Source of the DNA: an uncultured Lachnospiraceae bacterium
Lineage (GTDB): Bacteria > Bacillota > Clostridia > Lachnospirales > Lachnospiraceae
Direction of reading: 5' to 3'
NCBI GenBank assembly: GCA_946405625.1
Contig: CAMJHQ010000023.1
Span: 1 to 52,949, forward strand
Length of the DNA stretch: 52,949 nt
Below the pieces are notes generated by a model. It did no database searches. It saw nothing but the letters and a program-made list of their open reading frames with translations, and was not told where the DNA came from. Positions 11,501-19,924 of the stretch are shown piece by piece. The translations under genes and the position numbers were made by a program. Each line of letters begins with the position of its first letter. Position 1 is the stretch's first letter.

Positions 11501-14500
11501 GCATACCATCATCAGATAAAATTTCGGACAAATTATTTCCGGTTCCACTGCTGACAACATCATTGAAACCGTTTTCATCAGACCATCTGCAATAAAATCT
11601 GATGCAATCTACCGCTTTATTATCCTTTGCAGATGCAGTGATATGAACGCTGTCAGATACACGCCCTGCAGAAGGTTTCATTCCCACAACCTCTGGCGGA
11701 ACAATATCAGCACCGACAGTTATACTCTCCGGATACTTGAGCTCACTGTGATTTCCTGAATAATCAACCGCAGAAACTATATAATATACATCTTCTCCTT
11801 CAAAAACATCCGAATCTTCATAAGTATTATCATTTACAGATGATGTAGAGCCTATCATCCTGTAAACCATTTTTTCATCATCTTCGTTATAAATGTATCT
11901 GTAAATATCATAGTGGCTTATATCACTCTCAATAGATACATCCCACATTAGATTGATAACTCCGCTTCTATCTTCAATATCTTTTATCTTAACAGGCTGA
12001 GGTGCCGTATTATCAATATAATAATCGATATATTCATTTACAGAGCATCCATCAATGTCAGTCAGTGTATATCTGACAATTATTCTGTTTTCCTTAAGCT
12101 CTGAAGTATCAAATGAGCATACCAATGTAAGCTCCTTTGAATCACTTGGTTTATGTGTCAAAGCAGCTTCATTTATCTTTTTAAATTCAGAATCAGCTTC
12201 ATTATAATATCTGTATTCTATATCTACAGAATTCTTCGAATAAATTCCATAGTTTTTAAAGGTTACTTTTAGTTCATTTTTTCCGTTTAACAGATAATCT
12301 CTTTCATTCGGTGATACGCTTATAATATCCGGTACAGCTTTTTGTGCTGATAATTTTTCGCTTTTCTTTGAATTTCCTGCAGCATCATAAGCTTCGATCT
12401 CATACACATAAGCAGCTTCATTACTCGCATCTATGTCTTCGTCACGATAAGATAGATATCCCTCCGAATCTTCCATTAATAAGTTATCATCATTTTCATC
12501 ATTGTTTTCAGACTTCAGATCTTCAATAAGCTTTCCGTCTCTATATATCCTATACCCCTCTACACCAACATCATCAATCGATTTCCACCATGCAATAGTA
12601 ATGGCTTTTCCGCTTCTTGATTTGATTTTTATTCCATCCGGTGCAGTCGGCGCAGTCGTATCTTTCTGTGTAGTAACAGATATAGTCTCTGACTCAGGAG
12701 ACAAATCTCCATACTTTCCAAATACGACTATTTTATATTCATATTCAGTTTCCGGACTGAGATTTTTATCTACATATTCAGCTGAACTCGTAATGCCAAT
12801 TACCTCTCCGTCTCTCATTATCTGATATCCGGATGTAACATCTATATTTTTATCATCAAATGACAGTTTAACAGAAGTAGCACTTATTTCACTGACATTA
12901 ACATTTTCAACTTTGTTTATAGGCTTTGTCTCATATTCATATATAATCTCATTTGCTGTCTTTTCTGGACTTGTATTCAATTCAAATTCAGATTCATGTC
13001 CACGGAGTATCAATGTATTGAGCTTAGAATCAGCTGTTCTTGGGCCTTTAATGCCGGCTATTCTATCTCTATATCTATTAACTATAATCCTATTACTTCC
13101 TGCAGCCTTAAGATTCTTTGCAGCTGATACATCAAGACCTCCGGTTACTTCTATTGTACCGGCTGTTAGTGTAGTGTTTTGACCCGAAATAGATAAATAA
13201 CCTGATAAGCCCACATAGCTACTGTCATTATCCATTATAAGACAGCCTTTATCTGATTCTATAGTCATACTTTTGGCATATAATGAATATCCATTTGTAT
13301 CGAGTTTATTACTGATCTTAAGATTTCCATTAATCTGTAGATCTTTGGTGAGTTTATCTTCGCCTGAGAGATTAATATTACCATTAAAACCATCTTCTAT
13401 GATATTAAGTGATTTTACATTCAATGCAATACCACTTATATTTCTACATGCCCCCTTAAGTTCGTTCATTACACAAAAATTTGGACCAACATAAACATCA
13501 AATCGTCCTTCGGTATTAATTTCCATACTTGGAATCTTACCATAATGATGAAACTTCTGATCTGTAGTTCCATCAAATATGAACTGTGTATCACCAATTA
13601 GGTAATAGGTCGAATATGATAAAAATTCACCACCAACATATACTTTACCGGAGTTTATCTGGTTTATCGTACTATCATTATAAAGAATCAGATCACCATC
13701 TATGTCCAAAACATCATCGGAATCTTGCATGACAATTACGCCCTTACCTTTTCGAAATTCATCATTGTAAGAGCCTAAATATTTCAAATCCAGTATTTCT
13801 CTTAAACTACCCTTTACTAAGAGCTTTCCGCCGTTAATCTTGATTGTTCCGTTTAAGTGATTAAGGTCACCATCTATTGTCAGTGTATGTCCATTCAGAT
13901 CAAGTACACCTTCAACAAAAAAGCATTCACCTTCATATGTGGTATCTTTTGACAGAATACCTTCTTCGATAATATTTCCATAAGAATACTCAAGTTTTGT
14001 ATTGTTTTTGATAAGCTGCCGATAACCCAGAATTCCTTCACTATAAATTCCTTCTTTGCTTGTATTTGCAAGTTCAAGAATCGAAAGATCAGCGTTATTG
14101 TCTGTAATTACTACCTGTTTTGTATTTCCTGATAGAATAATCTTATTCTGTCCATCTGAGTGATAACCATTTAAGTTTGCATCACCTTTTATTTCAATAG
14201 TACCCTTTGATAATTTCGTATAGCTTCCGTAACCTGTAAAATCACCACCTACATAAATATATGCATCTTCATCTAATATATCCGGTGAAAACATTTTTAC
14301 GTTATTTGAAACAGTAAGTTTAGCTTTGCCGATTTTGGCGTTACTAATATCCGCATCTCCGTTTACTGTTACATCTTCATAAATATATTGAGTACCCTTT
14401 AAAGTACCGTTTACTATGGTATTCTTATTAATTTTACAAAATCCTGAAAGAATTCCATTTACAACAATTCTATTATTAATATTAATATTTTCTCCGTATA

Positions 14501-16814
14501 CTTCTCCGGTCACAGTAAGTATTTCATCAGGAGCAGATACTTCATTTTTATTATAAACTCCGTTAAAATCTGCATTGAAAGTTATGTTTCCATTAATCTT
14601 ATTCCCGATAATATGTGCATTTTTATCAATTGTTATTGCATTCTTAAAGACCGCATCACCGGGATATATAAATGATTTGATGATTAATTTGTTTCCGGAC
14701 ACAAAAAACTCATCATCATCGTCTTCAACTTCTTTATTCTCTTCTACATATAGATTTGTTATGGAAATAGTATTGATATTATATGAACTGAAATTTTTCA
14801 AACTATGATCATTTCTTGTCAATACTAAGCGTGCATTGGTAAATGGATAAAAGAAATAATCTGACGCTCCCTGGCATTCAGTATAATCACCACCAAGTTT
14901 TATCGTTCCATCCGTTATGTTATTGCTCATTCCTTTATTAATCGAATTAAAACAATCCCCACTTATATCAATAATATCTTCCGGATTATTCATTATGATT
15001 TTGCTTTCACATAATCCATATGAATACTCACCGTTATTATCGATTCTGTTCTGTTGTCTGAAATCCTTTTCAACCAACAGTTTTCCTTTATTTATTTTTA
15101 ATGTTCCTGCCATCAGAATAAGATCACCCTTTACGTCTAAAGTGTGACCGTTCAAATCCATCTCTCCACCTACAATGATTAAATCTCCATCTATAGACTC
15201 ATTTTCATCAAGAACATATCCTTCAACACCGGTAAATCCATCATATCTAAAATTGCAGTCAATTATTTCAATTTCATTTTTATTAAAAATATTTTTTGAA
15301 ACAATACCCTCTTCACTGTGATTTTCCAGTCTGATCTTACCAAATTCACAAACATCTTTAACCATTATTGTCTGTAGCCTGTCACCATTAAATACAATTG
15401 TATTTAATGATCTGGCTTTGAAATAGTCGGCCTTAAAATCACCGCCTAAATATAGAGTTCCTCTAGAATAATCTCCGTATTTAGAATCCTTAAAAGATAA
15501 ATCACCATATATAGTTGCTTCAGATGTATCATCCAAAAAATATAAAGAAGCGTAATCATTAAATGATGCATTTCCATTTATTTCAACTTTTCCATTTATA
15601 CCAATAGTTATAGAACCATCTTTTATATCACTATGTTTGTAATATCCATTATAATTTCCTTCAACTGCTAAATTTCCATATACTGATAACTGAGCATTAT
15701 TTTCAATATCACCTTGTACTGTTAATGATTTGTCGCGGTTAATAACGATATTACAATTACATGTAATATTTCCACCAATAATATAATCCGAATCAAAAAT
15801 GGCATTTTCAATAATCAAATCACCGCTAAAACCCGATCCTTTAAAAGAACCATATCTACTTGATTTTATGGTAAGTTGACCTTCATATACATCTTCAATA
15901 TCTGATTCTAGGGTATTAAGAATAGTAATATCTCCGTCAGAGATTATTTTACCTGCAGAATCCAATTTAAGATTGGCTATTGTTATATAATTATATCCAT
16001 TTGATATAATTCTCTGATCTTCTTTTCCGTTCATGCAGAGTTTAAAATCAGTCCAACTTAAAAATGCTTCTGTTCCACATCCTTTATTAAACTCAAGATT
16101 ACCGCCAATATTAAAAACTCCAGCTGTCAGGTTTTTCTTATTACTGTTCTGAATCCAAATGATCATATCCTTTTTGACATTAACGATGTCGTTAGGATTG
16201 TTCATAATAAGATATGAACTTCCATTTTTATACCTGAAGGTTTGTTCTTTAGAGCTAAGTATTTCATAACTCTGCATCCTGTACGATCCATTAACTGTAA
16301 GCACTCCTCCATTTATGTTTATTCTTCCTGACTTGTGTATTAAATCACCTGATATGTTCAGCTCATGCCCATTAAGATTTAATTCACCGGATTCGACAAC
16401 AAGACTTCCATCTATCGTAATGTCATCTTCAAGTGTATAATTCTGATTAATTATTTCATAAGACTCTTCAAATGGATTAAATTCTTTATATTCCTCATTA
16501 TTGTCTTTATTGTCATCCCCCTCAATTCCAATAACTGTATTATCTGTACCTAATGATTTATCCGTATTGTATTTTTTGATAATATCATCCACATCATCGT
16601 AAATATCATTACCATAATCCGGATAGAGCGTATCTGTCGTTTCGTTATCATTGATTTCTATGGCATCGGTGTTAGATGCCGTAGTTTCATCACTGACAAT
16701 ATTAAATTCAACACTTCCAAAATCAAGTCTCAAGTCATTAAAAGAAGACCATGGCAGCATAATAAACGCCATAGTCATCGCAATAATTCTCTGATTAACA
16801 CTCCATAGATTCAT
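2583..16814 (-). CDS. Giant Rhs/YD-repeat polymorphic toxin with Hint and AHH nuclease domains
   Basis: 4743 residues. Order seen: hydrophobic signal-like N-terminus (8-25); three long beta-helix-like repeats starting near 123, 531 and 950 with recurrent 'DLNGHTL..GDL' and 'INGGKLLV' motifs; about ten Fn3/Ig-like segments (about 1305-2338); a PKD-like domain (about 2338-2423); a carboxypeptidase-regulatory-like domain (about 2424-2520); a stalk; the 'GDPVDMTTGAF' shell opening near 2914; YD repeats (about 3085-4165); the Rhs core ending DPFGLS (about 4165-4283); a hydrophobic pre-toxin segment (4284-4440); a Hint domain from C4441 to N4581 ending VVHN; a Lys/Thr/Gln linker; and an AHH nuclease (A4656-H4657-H4658). 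In the known family the shell encloses the tip and delivers it to a neighbouring cell by contact. The start overlaps the upstream mini-YD gene by ATGA. No LPxTG anchor is seen. Confidence 0.93.
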   Translation of the reverse strand: MNLWSVNQRIIAMTMAFIMLPWSSFNDLRLDFGSVEFNIVSDETTASNTDAIEINDNETTDTLYPDYGNDIYDDVDDIIKKYNTDKSLGTDNTVIGIEGDDNKDNNEEYKEFNPFEESYEIINQNYTLEDDITIDGSLVVESGELNLNGHELNISGDLIHKSGRININGGVLTVNGSYRMQSYEILSSKEQTFRYKNGSSYLIMNNPNDIVNVKKDMIIWIQNSNKKNLTAGVFNIGGNLEFNKGCGTEAFLSWTDFKLCMNGKEDQRIISNGYNYITIANLKLDSAGKIISDGDITILNTLESDIEDVYEGQLTIKSSRYGSFKGSGFSGDLIIENAIFDSDYIIGGNITCNCNIVINRDKSLTVQGDIENNAQLSVYGNLAVEGNYNGYYKHSDIKDGSITIGINGKVEINGNASFNDYASLYFLDDTSEATIYGDLSFKDSKYGDYSRGTLYLGGDFKADYFKARSLNTIVFNGDRLQTIMVKDVCEFGKIRLENHSEEGIVSKNIFNKNEIEIIDCNFRYDGFTGVEGYVLDENESIDGDLIIVGGEMDLNGHTLDVKGDLILMAGTLKINKGKLLVEKDFRQQNRIDNNGEYSYGLCESKIIMNNPEDIIDISGDCFNSINKGMSNNITDGTIKLGGDYTECQGASDYFFYPFTNARLVLTRNDHSLKNFSSYNINTISITNLYVEENKEVEDDDDEFFVSGNKLIIKSFIYPGDAVFKNAITIDKNAHIIGNKINGNITFNADFNGVYNKNEVSAPDEILTVTGEVYGENININNRIVVNGILSGFCKINKNTIVNGTLKGTQYIYEDVTVNGDADISNAKIGKAKLTVSNNVKMFSPDILDEDAYIYVGGDFTGYGSYTKLSKGTIEIKGDANLNGYHSDGQNKIILSGNTKQVVITDNNADLSILELANTSKEGIYSEGILGYRQLIKNNTKLEYSYGNIIEEGILSKDTTYEGECFFVEGVLDLNGHTLTIDGDLNHLNGTIKINGGKLLVKGSLREILDLKYLGSYNDEFRKGKGVIVMQDSDDVLDIDGDLILYNDSTINQINSGKVYVGGEFLSYSTYYLIGDTQFIFDGTTDQKFHHYGKIPSMEINTEGRFDVYVGPNFCVMNELKGACRNISGIALNVKSLNIIEDGFNGNINLSGEDKLTKDLQINGNLKISNKLDTNGYSLYAKSMTIESDKGCLIMDNDSSYVGLSGYLSISGQNTTLTAGTIEVTGGLDVSAAKNLKAAGSNRIIVNRYRDRIAGIKGPRTADSKLNTLILRGHESEFELNTSPEKTANEIIYEYETKPINKVENVNVSEISATSVKLSFDDKNIDVTSGYQIMRDGEVIGITSSAEYVDKNLSPETEYEYKIVVFGKYGDLSPESETISVTTQKDTTAPTAPDGIKIKSRSGKAITIAWWKSIDDVGVEGYRIYRDGKLIEDLKSENNDENDDNLLMEDSEGYLSYRDEDIDASNEAAYVYEIEAYDAAGNSKKSEKLSAQKAVPDIISVSPNERDYLLNGKNELKVTFKNYGIYSKNSVDIEYRYYNEADSEFKKINEAALTHKPSDSKELTLVCSFDTSELKENRIIVRYTLTDIDGCSVNEYIDYYIDNTAPQPVKIKDIEDRSGVINLMWDVSIESDISHYDIYRYIYNEDDEKMVYRMIGSTSSVNDNTYEDSDVFEGEDVYYIVSAVDYSGNHSELKYPESITVGADIVPPEVVGMKPSAGRVSDSVHITASAKDNKAVDCIRFYCRWSDENGFNDVVSSGTGNNLSEILSDDGMLIDTVGVSEPKKSIYAETEWNTKEIPDGIYQVKAVAVDTSGNDCVEVFTRRYVVDNTGISTIENIKASAGSTYVQLTWDDVSDTDFSYFSVLQLGNDGNYSEIQKVYDYTGCTIDGLEPLKNYSFKVAGVDDLGNVGEYSDAVGIKTVRDDKPPIINSIYPAQGRVNNTINLVISAKDNASLKEAVWSWSFDGKNYTELSRQTGEGASFDYRYAFDISDGELFPEGSIFIKSECFDAEGNKNSLMKDDREIVAEYIIDRTAPGIPNGFNARANEGNIELSWDKGNEEDIASYRIYKAEKINNTNSFGIYRKLADVESLNYFDTDIESGKAYSYQIECIDLAGNISKRSDSVYVTALPDNTIPEVRGVSPKDHMTIGPVSEITYFVTDNSYLGSLSVYIRPSESDSEWTKAYEKNNLSGMYVQDSFIQDCSDYDEGLYDFKFEVKDRAGNRGNEFIRTYYLDKTPCTGTIKTEDNDNKNLIKLNLNTDSSLDYSHFEVFRCEFDEASTDLEFKKKAVSIGKSYNIDHTFEDKSAKSGVRYRYAAKIFDHNGNVSWSNIVNDRFIMIDREAPVIHTTDKITALAGRSFMLSAGASTDNVKIKSFIWDVGDKAPLSGAYTEYKYDKAGMYKIKLTVTDTSGNSKVKTIDVDVKENNNSGLCKVVVTDSSGRPLPYSNVYINAPGDSDRFFMTDERGELYLAYKAGKYRIAAYKDGYLPREEETEIINTETSICKIELESGEVVVGDFEIHRMSLQEIVDSGVDVSDPANLNTFTFKTTLTFEKRPIPIIVDETPGEMYTPTHIDRTGSGGSTDPHFGDGPGEGDKVAATYIYQTVNGVPSPTPVPIIAIMSTTQTVSWLKTMYSANLTIMNAADSKYVIDEAVGSIELPDGVSLVRLGDGSSDASGSQISADTEKVDMGSIAGQEMKRVSWVIKGDKSGSYQIKARFDGTLLPFNVHVEKSFIAEQTMEVEQADVEILVMPESAAYIDEDYYIHYMITNKGDEPLYNFTTSIGDYRLPNDKSVVRTMNPKTGEIGAPEISGGGIKFILSKDEQICQMPVLSGEDTVTIPVLYPNQPIMGTWKKGEGNSEEYGMTGDPVTEYYVLTKTITEVIEGANLGVKVRIEPIGSHVSKVIRTFFREKDIVVQTGDPVDMTTGAFQDGYNALTLSGRAELTYNLSYDSLFADDSNISPSRLSVGQGWYSNFDSHIVEQNGLIKYYINPYCYTLFITEDSYSGIIYGESDSDEETSTPSDATPSDAVSVNASPTDAEISNAQIVLSDSEYFKKDKKYVPVTHGMEGFCIIRHSDGTYSLESPIDEAIDYDDQGRINEIRMENGSVTVFDYSDKKTEITEVQSGIKIILNYNEQNRISSVSDGGDRNTYFEYDDAGNLVKIIDAQGNSITYEYDSDHHIISEKNTEGETFIVNTFDNNGRVETQTDSYGATFSYSYIEDSSGKLTVTAVKKADGYPDDVTTVVSDLKGNVIETTYGSGAKESYTYDNKGNITSVTNSYGNTTTLEYDSEDRLVSSSGIEGRNYSIYYDDNGNVISIKTNEGDDASYTYDSENRLISSKILGAETQYTYDTDGNVLTENRVGKGLKEYEIKNGSLNSTVDELGNKTIYRYDAAGNLTELTDPYGNKHLFTYNAINQKIAYTDSLGNTTKYTYDSYNNLTSETDPLGNTYRYEYNTAGNLTKMIRPDDSEVSLSYDMAGNVSEMIYPDGSSIRFSYDINGNNTGITYPDGSVEEYIYDKNNNLIASKDKNGNMTEYAVDYSLEKTSSFKDIYGNVLSYNFDSNGNISSVNHSQGFDYNYSHDIAGNILGVTDTQGHITSYEYNEWNELIKETDYRGNVTEYFYDAAGNCIEKKLPTGLDIHYTYDKNYNVSKVSTTVSGKEISESYSYDSMGNMLTYTDTMGRVTTYTYDKCNRLLTEKGPDEITISYFYDCLGNLTKVTSSDQKNVSLEYDSMGRVISMTQKGSIEGESKLYKYSYDQMGRLVSTIDPMNSETSQSYDILGNITSTKDAEGGVTSYSYDDTGRLISEKNAINCEKTYKYDTLGRLISEVDNSGREIKYVYDSYGRIESVKDDEGVITCTYDSDSNLSELTDKSGSIKYKYDEFDRMIEVTDVRGKTVKYSYDEIGNIISLTYPGGEIVRYEYNPDGSLMSVTDGKNRVTKYAYDRAGRLIEVVKPDGSKNIKSYDASGYMTSEKVLNAKGDAILNYEYTYDDFGNIINTHNCLEDREDYESINTSALDAEMTENDDVTVINSSMEYNSANQLIRFNGNEIKYDKNGNMIYGPLNGKMTEFSYDCRNRLVKAGDVSYTYDADGVRISAETDEYIEYYIIDRVSSLSRVLQIERVYKNTNTENNKQNKENTKDNSRTELVNYYYGIGLIYEDSADGIMVYHYDHLGSVRKITDESGQIMYHFAYGAYGEIQSIWHKGDNGKMSVEAINKDHPMRFLYNGAIGVITDDNTLCYMRQRYYDTEIKRFINQDILSGGISDSQSLNRYSYVQGNPINYNDPFGLSPRRILQPYITAMHDLLNVAGIVPGPIGALADMANAALYMFEGNAEMAINYAFRAFVTGIALPAGGTVIGALCGGKKAYKVIMGVTLIGTGLISVASSGWDFVNNMYDLFYEFSKEDINWLDVIHYSSGIFGDVAGMVYGVNSIKGGFTALVGQCFVEGTIVKTKEGDKNIEDIEEGDEVYSYNPETGEEGYKTVNQTFIKETNDLVHLTATSEDGEKSVTLDTTLTHPFYVVGYGFKYASELKIGDKLRSVSGDIYEVSATETEHFDNPVKVYNFEVDEWHTYAVSEEGIVVHNANSSAYGNKTEDEKKKTSTKADKKTTTTQPEAGQPQTTPQTQGSEGGSSTKPSSKKLRDNMIASGQKEPSYNNAAHHIVAGSSPKAAESRAILDKYGININSADNGVFLPTDKDVTGVAYHPSLHTDEYYRKVNTLLENASSKEDVIDILNMIKEGLLDGTF

Positions 16815-17491
16815 TTCTTCTGCTTATCCCTGTCTACCCAATTTTTACTTTTTTTATTTATGATCAATAATACTAAAACTATTGATATTACCATTAACAT
16901 TAACAACAAGACAGGTTGATTGATATCACCTGTCGATGTGTTTGTATCAGATTTATTTCTATTATCAGAATCTGTATTGTTTTTTAAATCTTCTGTCTTC
17001 TTCTCCGTAATAATACTATCCGAATTACCTTCCGTATTATTCTCTGTGATGGTCTCTGAATTATCTGCATTTTTTCCTTCGGTATAATCTTCAGTATTTG
17101 CTTCAGTACTCATTTCCGTAACAGTTGATTTTTCTGTCGTAACATTATCTCTTGTATTCTGTTCATTTGTACTTTGTTCACTTGTATTTTTTTCTTCAGT
17201 ATTACTACTGTCATCCTTTTTCGGAGTTTCAGTATTACTTTCAGATACAGTTTCACTTGTTTGTTCCTGTGATGTCTCTGAATCCTTACTTTGAACATCC
17301 TTTATTGAAATAATGTTTCCATTCGCATCATATTCATACTCTGTATAACTGCCATCATCATGAATAACTTTAGTCAGACGTCCCTCCGGATCATACTCAT
17401 ATTCATCAGCATGAACAATAACTGTTATCATCATGATAGAAAAAAATAACACTATCAGAAAATATGATTTTTTTATTGTTGATTTATTCAT
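16811..17491 (-). CDS. Small membrane-anchored protein with two YD repeats, coupled to the Rhs gene
   Basis: 226 residues from the ATG at 17491, which has a GGTGAA site 5 bases upstream; an ATG at 17503 lacks one. It has an N-terminal signal sequence ending near VHADEYEYD, two consecutive YD repeats ('YDPEGRLTKV', 'YDANGNIISI'), a roughly 120-residue Thr/Ser/Glu/Asn-rich low-complexity stalk, a C-terminal transmembrane helix (QPVLLLMLMVISIVLVLLII) and a basic tail. The predicted topology is outside for the YD repeats, with the C-terminus in the cytoplasm. The stop shares ATGA with the start of the giant Rhs gene, so the two are likely made together. I know no established function for a two-repeat YD protein; a role as membrane anchor, export partner or shell cap for the Rhs protein is inference. 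Confidence 0.8.
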   Translation of the reverse strand: MNKSTIKKSYFLIVLFFSIMMITVIVHADEYEYDPEGRLTKVIHDDGSYTEYEYDANGNIISIKDVQSKDSETSQEQTSETVSESNTETPKKDDSSNTEEKNTSEQSTNEQNTRDNVTTEKSTVTEMSTEANTEDYTEGKNADNSETITENNTEGNSDSIITEKKTEDLKNNTDSDNRNKSDTNTSTGDINQPVLLLMLMVISIVLVLLIINKKSKNWVDRDKQKK

Positions 17492-17530
17492 GAAATTCAC
17501 CATAAACTATAAGATTTCAATGTAGAAAAG

Positions 17531-17559
17531 ATACTAACATATCCACCTTCAAAATACAA
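17531..17559 (-). promoter_or_regulatory. Candidate promoter for the mini-YD/Rhs operon
   Basis: On the minus strand TTGTAT (17559-17554) is followed after 17 bases by TAGTAT (17536-17531), a plausible sigma-A type pair about 40 bases before the mini-YD start. It is the best match in the 100-base gap between rny and this operon. Confidence 0.4.
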
Positions 17560-17608
17560 TATTACCGGATCAATTGAATAAAATATTGTAAAAAAATAAA
17601 TAGAAAAA

Positions 17609-17632
17609 AGGCTGCCGCATAAGCGACAGCCT
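17609..17632 (-). terminator. Rho-independent terminator of rny
   Basis: On the minus strand a 10-bp stem (one G-U pair in RNA) with a 4-base loop is followed by six T residues, directly after the rny stop. Confidence 0.85.
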
Positions 17633-17638
17633 AAAATA

Positions 17639-19189
17639 CTATTTAGCATAATCAGTGATTCTTGATTCCCTGATAAGACTAACCTTGATCTGTCCCGGAT
17701 ATTCGAGTTCATCTTCGATTTTCTTCGAAATATCACGTGCAAGGATTACCATATCAGCATCACTAACCTGTTCAGGAACTACCATTACCCTGATCTCTCT
17801 TCCTGCCTGAATAGCAAAGGATTTATCGACACCATTAAATTCGTTAGCAATATCCTCAAGCTTTGTAAGTCTTGTAGAATATGTCTCAAGTGTCTCTCGT
17901 CTTGCACCAGGTCTTGCTGCTGAAATTGTATCAGCCGCCTGTACTATACATGCTATAAGACTTTCTGCCTCACAATCCCCGTGATGTGAAGCAACTGAAT
18001 TAATGACAACACTATTCTCTTTGTATTTTCTACAAAGATCAACACCGATAGAAACGTGAGATCCTTCCATCTCATGATCAATTGACTTACCGATATCATG
18101 CAGAAGTCCTGCACGTTTAGCAAGTTTTACATCTTCACCTATCTCGCCTGCAATAAGTCCGCTGAGCTGAGCAACTTCTACAGAATGCTTCAGTGCATTC
18201 TGACCATAGCTTGTTCTGAACTTCATTCTTCCGAGAAGCTTTATAAGCTCCGGATGAAGTCCGTGAACACCTACCTCAAGTGCGGCAGCTTCACCTTCCT
18301 CACGCATCATGGTCTCGACTTCTTTCTTAGCCTTCTCAACCATTTCCTCGATTCTGGCAGGATGAATTCTTCCGTCAACGATAAGCTTTTCAAGTGCAAT
18401 ACGTGCAACTTCACGCCTTACAGGATCGAAGCTTGAAAGAACTACTGCTTCCGGAGTATCGTCTATGATAAGATCGACACCGGTAAGCGTCTCGAGAGCT
18501 CTGATGTTACGGCCCTCTCGACCTATGATCCTTCCTTTCATTTCATCTGAAGGAAGCTGTACAAGCGAGATTGTCGATTCTGATACAACATCAGCGGCAC
18601 ATTTCTGTATAGCACCAACGACATACTCCTTAGCCTTTTTATCGGCTTCTTCCTTCGCTCTGGATTCCATTTCCTTGATCATTATCGCTGTTTCGTGTTT
18701 TACATCGTCTTCAACAGACTTAAGCAAGTATTCCTTTGCTTGTTCAGAGGTGAGTCCGGATATTCTTTCCAGTTCCTGTTCTCTCTTTGCCATAAGCTCA
18801 TCAGCGGCAGCAAGTTTCTTTGCAAGATTAGCTTCCTTAGAAGCAAGTGACTGCTCTTTCTTTTCCATAGCATCACTCTTCTTGTCAAGATTCTCCTCAC
18901 GCTGCAGAACCCTTTTCTCCATATGCTGAATCTCTGAACGACGATCCTTAACTTCCTTCTCGATGTCATTCTTCGTCTTGAGAGCTTCTTCCTTTGCAGT
19001 AAGAAGTATATCTCTCTTCTTGGATTCGGCATCCCTGAGAGCTTCATCTATAATATCACGAGCCTTGTCTTCAGCCTTTCCGATCTTTGCTTCAGCGATA
19101 TTTTTTCTGTAAGCAATACCGGCAAACCAGGCAGCGACAGCAGCTACGATAACTACGACAGCACAGATGATAATAGCAACTGTTTCCAC
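17639..19189 (-). CDS. rny: Ribonuclease Y
   Basis: 516 residues, the usual length for RNase Y, the membrane-bound endoribonuclease that starts mRNA decay in Firmicutes. An N-terminal transmembrane helix (about 3-25) is followed by a long charged coiled coil (about 30-200), a KH domain with GREGRN near 220, and an HD domain with H364-D365 in 'LLHDIGKS'. The start is a GTG at 19189 with a strong AGGAGGTG site. It is separated from recX upstream by about 90 bases and has its own terminator downstream, so it is probably transcribed alone or by read-through from recA-recX. Confidence 0.97.
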   Translation of the reverse strand: METVAIIICAVVVIVAAVAAWFAGIAYRKNIAEAKIGKAEDKARDIIDEALRDAESKKRDILLTAKEEALKTKNDIEKEVKDRRSEIQHMEKRVLQREENLDKKSDAMEKKEQSLASKEANLAKKLAAADELMAKREQELERISGLTSEQAKEYLLKSVEDDVKHETAIMIKEMESRAKEEADKKAKEYVVGAIQKCAADVVSESTISLVQLPSDEMKGRIIGREGRNIRALETLTGVDLIIDDTPEAVVLSSFDPVRREVARIALEKLIVDGRIHPARIEEMVEKAKKEVETMMREEGEAAALEVGVHGLHPELIKLLGRMKFRTSYGQNALKHSVEVAQLSGLIAGEIGEDVKLAKRAGLLHDIGKSIDHEMEGSHVSIGVDLCRKYKENSVVINSVASHHGDCEAESLIACIVQAADTISAARPGARRETLETYSTRLTKLEDIANEFNGVDKSFAIQAGREIRVMVVPEQVSDADMVILARDISKKIEDELEYPGQIKVSLIRESRITDYAK

Positions 19190-19282
19190 AGGAGCACCTC
19201 CTTTATTTAGTTTTTATTGTACAAAATGTACATATATTCATACCCTTATGTACAACATTTATATATTAAATGCTAAACCACA

Positions 19283-19924
19283 TTATGTCAAGTACGAATT
19301 AATGTCGCTGAAGCTGAAGCCCTTCCTCATAAGAAATGCTGCAACCCTTCTTTTTACCTTCTCATCCTTCAGGTCCTGCCCGCGATAATTCTTCTCGATA
19401 AGGGTTCTTATAACCTCTTCTTTATCTATTCCCTCATCCTCATAGACCTCATCTAAAATATCGTACAGCCAGTCACCTTCAATCCCCTTATACTCAAGCT
19501 CTTTAATAATGAGTGTTCTGCTTTTCGACTTCGAATAGCTTCTTATATAGCTTTCAGCATATCTTTTATCGTCGAGATATCTTTCTCTGTAGAGCGTATC
19601 GATAACCTCATCGATTATCCTTTCACTGTAATTCTTCTGCTTCATTTTAAATCTGATATCGAAAGCCGAATATTCTGCTCCCGCGAGAAGCGCCGCATAT
19701 TTTTCAAATGCCTTGCTGTATACAACGGAATATAGTCTCTCACCTTCAGCATCTTCAATCTCTGCTGTGAGTATGGTTTCAGAGCCCTCCTGAGCCTGAG
19801 ACATCTCATCCTGATCTATTTCCGCCTTCTTCAGATCATTAGAATAAACAGGGCCTATATAGACCTCATCTATATATGCCCTGTAATATTTGAATCTGTT
19901 ACTCTGTATCAGTCTCAGCTGCAT
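19283..19924 (-). CDS. recX: Regulatory protein RecX
   Basis: 213 residues. The three-helix repeats typical of RecX are visible ('[19 protein letters not shown]', '[14 protein letters not shown]', '[19 protein letters not shown]'). RecX binds RecA filaments and limits recombination. The gene begins inside the last 26 bases of recA, and no later start fits the domain, so the two are translationally coupled, which is the usual arrangement. The N-terminal 90 residues are beta-rich and less conserved, as in other long clostridial RecX proteins. Confidence 0.92.
   Translation of the reverse strand: MQLRLIQSNRFKYYRAYIDEVYIGPVYSNDLKKAEIDQDEMSQAQEGSETILTAEIEDAEGERLYSVVYSKAFEKYAALLAGAEYSAFDIRFKMKQKNYSERIIDEVIDTLYRERYLDDKRYAESYIRSYSKSKSRTLIIKELEYKGIEGDWLYDILDEVYEDEGIDKEEVIRTLIEKNYRGQDLKDEKVKRRVAAFLMRKGFSFSDINSYLT

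Noticed and set aside
2900-15150. Many short ORFs on both strands inside the giant Rhs gene
   Set aside because: Shadows of the long YD-repeat and Fn3 coding frame; composition is Ile/Tyr/Ser-rich junk and no ribosome sites fit.
18098-18929. Plus-strand ORFs opposite rny
   Set aside because: Antisense to a fully conserved rny coding sequence; Ser/Leu-rich without domains.
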